DNA of 64,000 bases from Corynebacterium halotolerans (lineage in GTDB: Bacteria > Actinomycetota > Actinomycetes > Mycobacteriales > Mycobacteriaceae): positions 232 to 64,231 of the forward strand of contig NZ_JVMD01000006.1 in NCBI RefSeq assembly GCF_001056295.1, in the 5' to 3' direction. The notes under the pieces were generated by a model. It made no database searches, was not told where the DNA came from, and saw only the letters and a list, made by a program, of their open reading frames with translations. The stretch's first letter is position 1; each line of letters starts with the position of its first letter. Of this stretch, positions 60,835 to 64,000 are shown piece by piece. The translations under genes were made by a program, and so were the position numbers.

Positions 60835-61904
60835 CCGACGACCGCGTGAACCACCCCGACCCGGCGGCGGCCGATGCCGCACGGGGTGCGGGACGTGCCG
60901 TGCGAGGCGATCGCGTAGACGACCGCCGCGACGGCCTGAACCTGGGTTCCGAGCCGCACACCTACGGCATCGACGAGCCCGCGAACCCGCAGGGCCACCC
61001 GCCGAAGAACCTGCTCGACGGCATGATCAAGGCGCTGCGGCCGAAGCAGTGGGTCAAGAACGTCCTGGTCATCGCCGCCCCCGCGGCGGCCGGCGCCGAG
61101 GCGCTGACCGACGGCCGCACGCTTCTCGACGTGCTCATCGCGTTCGTGGTGTTCTGCCTCGCGGCGTCGGCGATCTACCTGATCAACGACGCCCGCGACG
61201 TCGAGGCCGACCGCGCGCACCCGACGAAGCGCTTCCGCCCGATCGCGGCGGGCGTGCTGCCGGTGCAGGTGGCCTACGTCATGGCGGTGGTTCTCATCGC
61301 GGCTTCCATCGGCCTGTCCTTCCTGGCGTCGTCCGGGCCGGGCCTGGCCATCGTCGCGGCGGTGTACATCGCCCTGCAGCTGGGCTACTGCTTCGGCTGG
61401 AAGCATCAGCCGGTGATCGACATCGCGCTGGTCAGCTCCGGTTTCATGCTGCGCGCGATGGCGGGCGGCGTGGCGGCGTCGATCCTGCTGTCGCAGTGGT
61501 TCCTGCTGGTCGCGGCGTTCGGCTCGCTGTTCATGGCGGCCGGCAAGCGGTACGCGGAGCTGCTGCTGGCGGAGCGGTCGCAGAAGAAGATCCGCAAGTC
61601 GCTGGAGGGCTACACGGCCACGTACCTGCGGTTCGTGTGGACGCTGTCCGCCACCGCCGTCGTGCTGGCGTACTCGCTGTGGGGCTTCGAGATGGGCAAC
61701 CGCTCCGGCGGGGCCGCCGCCGTCTGGTACCAGATCTCCATGGTGCCGTTCACCGTCGCGATCCTGCGCTACGCCGCCGACGTCGACCGCGGCACGGCGG
61801 GCAGCCCGGACGAGATCGCACTGCACGACCGCGCCCTCCAGGCGCTGGCGTTGCTGTGGGTCATCTCCATCGGCATCGCGGTGTACGCGGTGCCCGCGCT
61901 GTAG
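60831..61904 (+). CDS. ubiA: Decaprenyl-phosphate phosphoribosyltransferase
   Basis: This 357-residue UbiA-superfamily membrane prenyltransferase (Rv3806c type) joins decaprenyl phosphate and phosphoribosyl pyrophosphate, the first committed step to the arabinan donor. The conserved motif NDARDVEADRAHPTKRFRP is at about 119-137. GYCFGWKHQPVIDIALVSSGF and a second Asp-rich region (RYAADVDRGTAGSPDEIALHDRAL) are present, with about nine membrane segments. The first 60 residues are hydrophilic. GGAAGGA precedes the GTG start, which overlaps the PAP2 stop. The aftB gene that usually follows is absent. Confidence 0.94.
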   Translation: MTDDRVNHPDPAAADAARGAGRAVRGDRVDDRRDGLNLGSEPHTYGIDEPANPQGHPPKNLLDGMIKALRPKQWVKNVLVIAAPAAAGAEALTDGRTLLDVLIAFVVFCLAASAIYLINDARDVEADRAHPTKRFRPIAAGVLPVQVAYVMAVVLIAASIGLSFLASSGPGLAIVAAVYIALQLGYCFGWKHQPVIDIALVSSGFMLRAMAGGVAASILLSQWFLLVAAFGSLFMAAGKRYAELLLAERSQKKIRKSLEGYTATYLRFVWTLSATAVVLAYSLWGFEMGNRSGGAAAVWYQISMVPFTVAILRYAADVDRGTAGSPDEIALHDRALQALALLWVISIGIAVYAVPAL

Positions 61905-61925
61905 CCGCGCGCCCGGCTCGCATCC

Positions 61926-61961
61926 GCGGCCGTGACCTCCGTCTCAGTACGGGGTCGCGGC
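61926..61961 (+). terminator. Imperfect hairpin after ubiA
   Basis: GCGGCCG with GACC pairs with GGTC and CGGCCGC with one bulge on each side. It lies 20 bp after the ubiA stop. A CGTCGCAAAGC motif copy follows at 61998-62008 on the minus strand. No gene is present in 61905-62282. Confidence 0.45.
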
Positions 61962-62113
61962 CGCTTTCGCATCCGCTTCCGCGCCCGCCGGCGGGTTGCT
62001 TTGCGACGGCCATTCGCGCACGTCGAGAAGCCGATCCTGCGGAAACGTTGGACACCGAAGCGACCAGGGGGAAGCGACGGGGGGAAGTCGCATCGATGCT
62101 GCCTGATAACGGT

Positions 62114-62141
62114 TTGAGAAATTATCGCGGAACGGTAACGT
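62114..62141 (+). promoter_or_regulatory. Promoter of the mycolyltransferase gene
   Basis: TTGAGA (62114-62119), a 16-bp spacer and TAACGT (62136-62141) in a locally AT-rich stretch. The -10 box is part of the palindrome TAACGTTA. It would give a leader of about 135 nt. Confidence 0.55.
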
Positions 62142-62282
62142 TAGCGTCCGCATGTCCGATGAACCCATCGGAACGTGCGCCCCATTGCGAATGGCCCGGA
62201 ACCCCGTCGGCGCGAACCGGCGGCCGGTGACCGGATGGCTTCGCGGTGCGGCGCACATGCTCGAACGTCAACGAGGAGAAAC

Positions 62283-63317
62283 ATGAGCTTCACCGCAATT
62301 GCGCGCGGGTGGAAGGCCAAGGTCGTGGCCGCGATGGTCGCCGTGGCCGCCATCTTCGGCATGATGCAGTTCGCGGCCCCGCAGGAGGCCAACGCCCACC
62401 GCGGCTGGCTGCGTCCCGGCTGCGAGTGGGACACGTACAACTACTGGGTGCAGTACTGCCAGGTGTACTCCCCCGCGATGGGCAAGGACATCACCGTCCA
62501 CGTCCGTCCCGGCATCCACCCGAACAGCCCCGGCCTGTACCTCCTGGACGGCCTGCGCGCCCGCGATGACTGGTCCGAGTACGTCTGGACCGCCAACGCT
62601 CCGCGCCTGTTCGAGCACGACAACGTGACGCTGGCCATCCCGGTCGGCGGCGAGGCTTCGTTCTACACCGACTGGAACGGCCCGGCCGTCAACTCCAAGG
62701 GCCAGGCCCGCAACTACAAGTGGGAGACGTTCCTGACCCAGGAGCTCCCGGCCTACCTGGCCGACCACTTCCAGACGCGCCGCGACAACAACGCCGTCGC
62801 CGGCCTGTCCATGGGCGGTTCCGCCGCGATGTCGCTGGCGTACAACCACCGCGACCAGTTCAAGCACGCGTCGGTCTTCTCCGGCTACTTCCAGGTCTCC
62901 AACCCGGTCATGTCCACCGCCATCGCCGGTGCGCAGGTCGACCAGGGCTACGAGCCGTCCGCCATGTGGGGCCCTCCGGGCATCCCGACCCCGGGCCACG
63001 TGCGCAACGATCCGTCCATGAACATGGACAAGCTGCAGGGTCTTCCGATGTTCATCTCCTCGGCCAACGGTTACCCCTCGCACTGGAGCACCCCGGAGGC
63101 CCTGGCGGGCGCGCCGGCTGAGCTGCCGCAGATCGGCATGGGCATCGCGCTGGAGGGTCTGTCCCGCGCCTCGACCCGCGTCTTCGAGTCGCAGGCCCGC
63201 GCCGCCGGCCTGAACCCGGTCATGCACTACAGCCCGGACGGCATCCACGCCTGGTCGCTGTGGCAGAACGACCTCGCCATGGCCCGCCCGCACATCAAGG
63301 CGGCCCTGGGCATCTAG
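62283..63317 (+). CDS. Secreted mycolyltransferase (antigen 85 / Cmt family)
   Basis: This 344-residue exported esterase-fold enzyme transfers mycolic acids to trehalose monomycolate or arabinogalactan. A signal peptide at about 1-38 (KVVAAMVAVAAIFGMMQFAA) ends at EANAH. The catalytic serine is S176 in GLSMGGSAAMSLA, and the histidine is H322 in GIHAWSLW. PGLYLLDGLRARDDWSEYV, YTDWNG and YKWETFLTQELPAYL are typical. CGAGGAGAA precedes the ATG. This enzyme is direct evidence for a mycolate-bearing envelope. It has its own promoter. Confidence 0.95.
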   Translation: MSFTAIARGWKAKVVAAMVAVAAIFGMMQFAAPQEANAHRGWLRPGCEWDTYNYWVQYCQVYSPAMGKDITVHVRPGIHPNSPGLYLLDGLRARDDWSEYVWTANAPRLFEHDNVTLAIPVGGEASFYTDWNGPAVNSKGQARNYKWETFLTQELPAYLADHFQTRRDNNAVAGLSMGGSAAMSLAYNHRDQFKHASVFSGYFQVSNPVMSTAIAGAQVDQGYEPSAMWGPPGIPTPGHVRNDPSMNMDKLQGLPMFISSANGYPSHWSTPEALAGAPAELPQIGMGIALEGLSRASTRVFESQARAAGLNPVMHYSPDGIHAWSLWQNDLAMARPHIKAALGI

Positions 63318-63427
63318 CCCGCGCCAGACCCCGCCCGGTCGCCGCACGCGACCGGGTCCGGATCCCCGACGCTCCCGCAGCGCCGCTCCTCGTGCGCCGC
63401 GATAGCGCCGAACCCGGGATCACCCCG

Positions 63428-63462
63428 AAACCCGCCCCGACCGGAAGGTCCGGGCGGGTTTT
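63428..63462. terminator. Bidirectional terminator
   Basis: AAACCCGCCCCGACC (63428-63442) pairs with GGTCCGGGCGGGTTT (63447-63461) with one mismatch; TTT follows. A second, tail-less hairpin (CCCGGTCGC/GCGACCGGG, 63334-63356) lies just after the mycolyltransferase stop. Confidence 0.82.
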
Positions 63463-63540
63463 CGCATGCGTGGGGGAGTGGCCCCTTGCCGACGTGCGCC
63501 TCGCCGGAGTGCCCGTTGCCGGCGTGCTCCTCGCCTCGTC

Positions 63541-63604
63541 AACCCACCCCGAATGCGCAGACCCACCCGCTGTAACGGGTGGGTCTGCGCATTCGGGGTG
63601 GGTT
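63541..63604. repeat. Perfect 64-bp palindrome
   Basis: Two exactly complementary 29-bp arms (63541-63569 and 63576-63604) surround a 6-nt loop. The ends are AACCCACCCC/GGGGTGGGTT and the centre is CCCGCTGTAACGGG. A decayed relative lies at 228-294. Confidence 0.97.
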
Positions 63605-64000
63605 AGCCGTGCATGCTGCGGGCCCACCGGATCCCACGCAGCTCCTGCCGGGCACAGGGCGGCCACCGTCGGCGCGCTCCCGTTCGGGCGCGGGCCCCCG
63701 TTCGGGCGCGGGCCCCCGTTCGTGCCCGCGTGGCCCGCTCCGTGGCTTTTGCCCCGCCCCAACCCTAAAGTTGAACTTAAAGCTGAGGTTCTTGGCGCGT
63801 CGCACCGGAATCGGCGCCGCGCCCGGGTAAGAATCAAGGTCGAAGCGGCGGTCGCGCCGCGACCGCCCACCCGGGAGAGGGGAACTCCCGGGAGCCGGAC
63901 GCCGAGCGGCCTCCACGGCGACGGGCCGGGCTCGCTTCCGCGTGCCGCGCCCATCGGCGGGGTTCGCCGCGGTTGGACACCGGACACGACACGTTTACTT
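63605..64000. other. Intergenic tail of the window
   Basis: No gene is supported. The stretch holds an 18-bp direct repeat, two copies plus part of a third (63679-63730, unit CCCGTTCGGGCGCGGGCC). It also holds a symmetric AAGTTGAACTT element (63768-63778) in an AT-richer island, and a CCGGGAG/CTCCCGG hairpin near 63872-63895. The element may belong to the promoter of a gene beyond the window. Confidence 0.5.

Noticed and set aside
63780..63960. c-di-AMP (ydaO-type) riboswitch in the tail
   Set aside because: A GGGGAAC element and hairpins are present, but the second conserved GGGGTGAA block is absent and no downstream gene is visible in the window.
63295..63987. Minus-strand open frame of 230 codons at the window end
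   Set aside because: It runs through a perfect palindrome, a terminator and 18-bp repeats, and the translation is repetitive (NGGPRPNGGPRPNG).

Overview
The window is a stretch of a high-GC actinobacterial chromosome. It most likely comes from a mycolic-acid-bearing Corynebacterium or a close relative. Three things point there: the galactan/arabinan/mycolate cluster at the right end (glf, glfT2, PAP2 phosphatase, ubiA-type decaprenyl-phosphate phosphoribosyltransferase, mycolyltransferase); a gene set with C. glutamicum-like neighbourhoods (ldh, pyk2, glpQ, gntK-gntP, pheA with a phosphoglycerate-mutase-like gene, serS, sod-msrA); and very frequent leaderless starts, with a -10 box 6-9 nt before ATG/GTG. 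No insertion sequence, prophage, CRISPR array or tRNA was recognised.

Layout. 15-204: a 5S rRNA and its terminator, the end of an rRNA operon. 461-9471: a DUF2871 membrane protein, a MacB/FtsX-type ABC exporter, an RluA-like pseudouridine synthase, a luciferase-like oxidoreductase, tandem UspA, a GlsB/YeaQ-like membrane protein and a DUF559/AbiEi-like remnant. 9747-17377: TetR regulator, YidC paralogue, Lsr2-like nucleoid protein, Tat-exported PhoD, DUF6474 protein, RecB-like nuclease. 17337-24755: crotonase, gluconate kinase and permease, Mn/Fe superoxide dismutase facing msrA, two small Rv0909-like proteins, a membrane alpha/beta hydrolase. 25006-33724: L-lactate dehydrogenase, RNA 2',3'-cyclic phosphodiesterase, acetate/pyruvate symporter pair, pyruvate-kinase-like Pyk2, membrane protein, GlpQ. 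33895-46799: DUF5926, an LCP cell-wall ligase, fructosamine-kinase-like and pyruvyl-transferase-like genes, a secreted M23 peptidase, amidase and CPBP protein, pheA with a histidine phosphatase, a zinicin metallopeptidase with a septum-formation protein, and a LysE exporter behind a leaderless upstream ORF. 46866-50130: serS, PlsC-like acyltransferase, Cof-type HAD phosphatase. 50248-63317: two paralogous peptidoglycan-recognition amidases interleaved with glf and a DUF1624-like acyltransferase, then glfT2, PAP2, ubiA and a mycolyltransferase.

Together the right-hand genes supply precursors and polymerases for the galactan and arabinan and attach mycolates. The amidases, the LCP protein and the M23 peptidase act on the same envelope. 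The middle genes run lactate, gluconate, acetate and glycerophosphodiester metabolism.

The most striking signal is not a gene. The 11-mer CGTCGYMAAGC occurs 26 times on both strands, far above expectation. It is almost confined to intergenic gaps, gene ends and non-conserved protein linkers, where it repeatedly encodes a Ser/Gly/Ala-Leu-Asp-Asp peptide, and it sometimes forms inverted pairs after genes. This is how DNA uptake sequences or another genome-wide recognition signal behave. Two further repeat classes occur: 64-68 bp near-perfect palindromes, and several four-copy 15-bp minisatellites.
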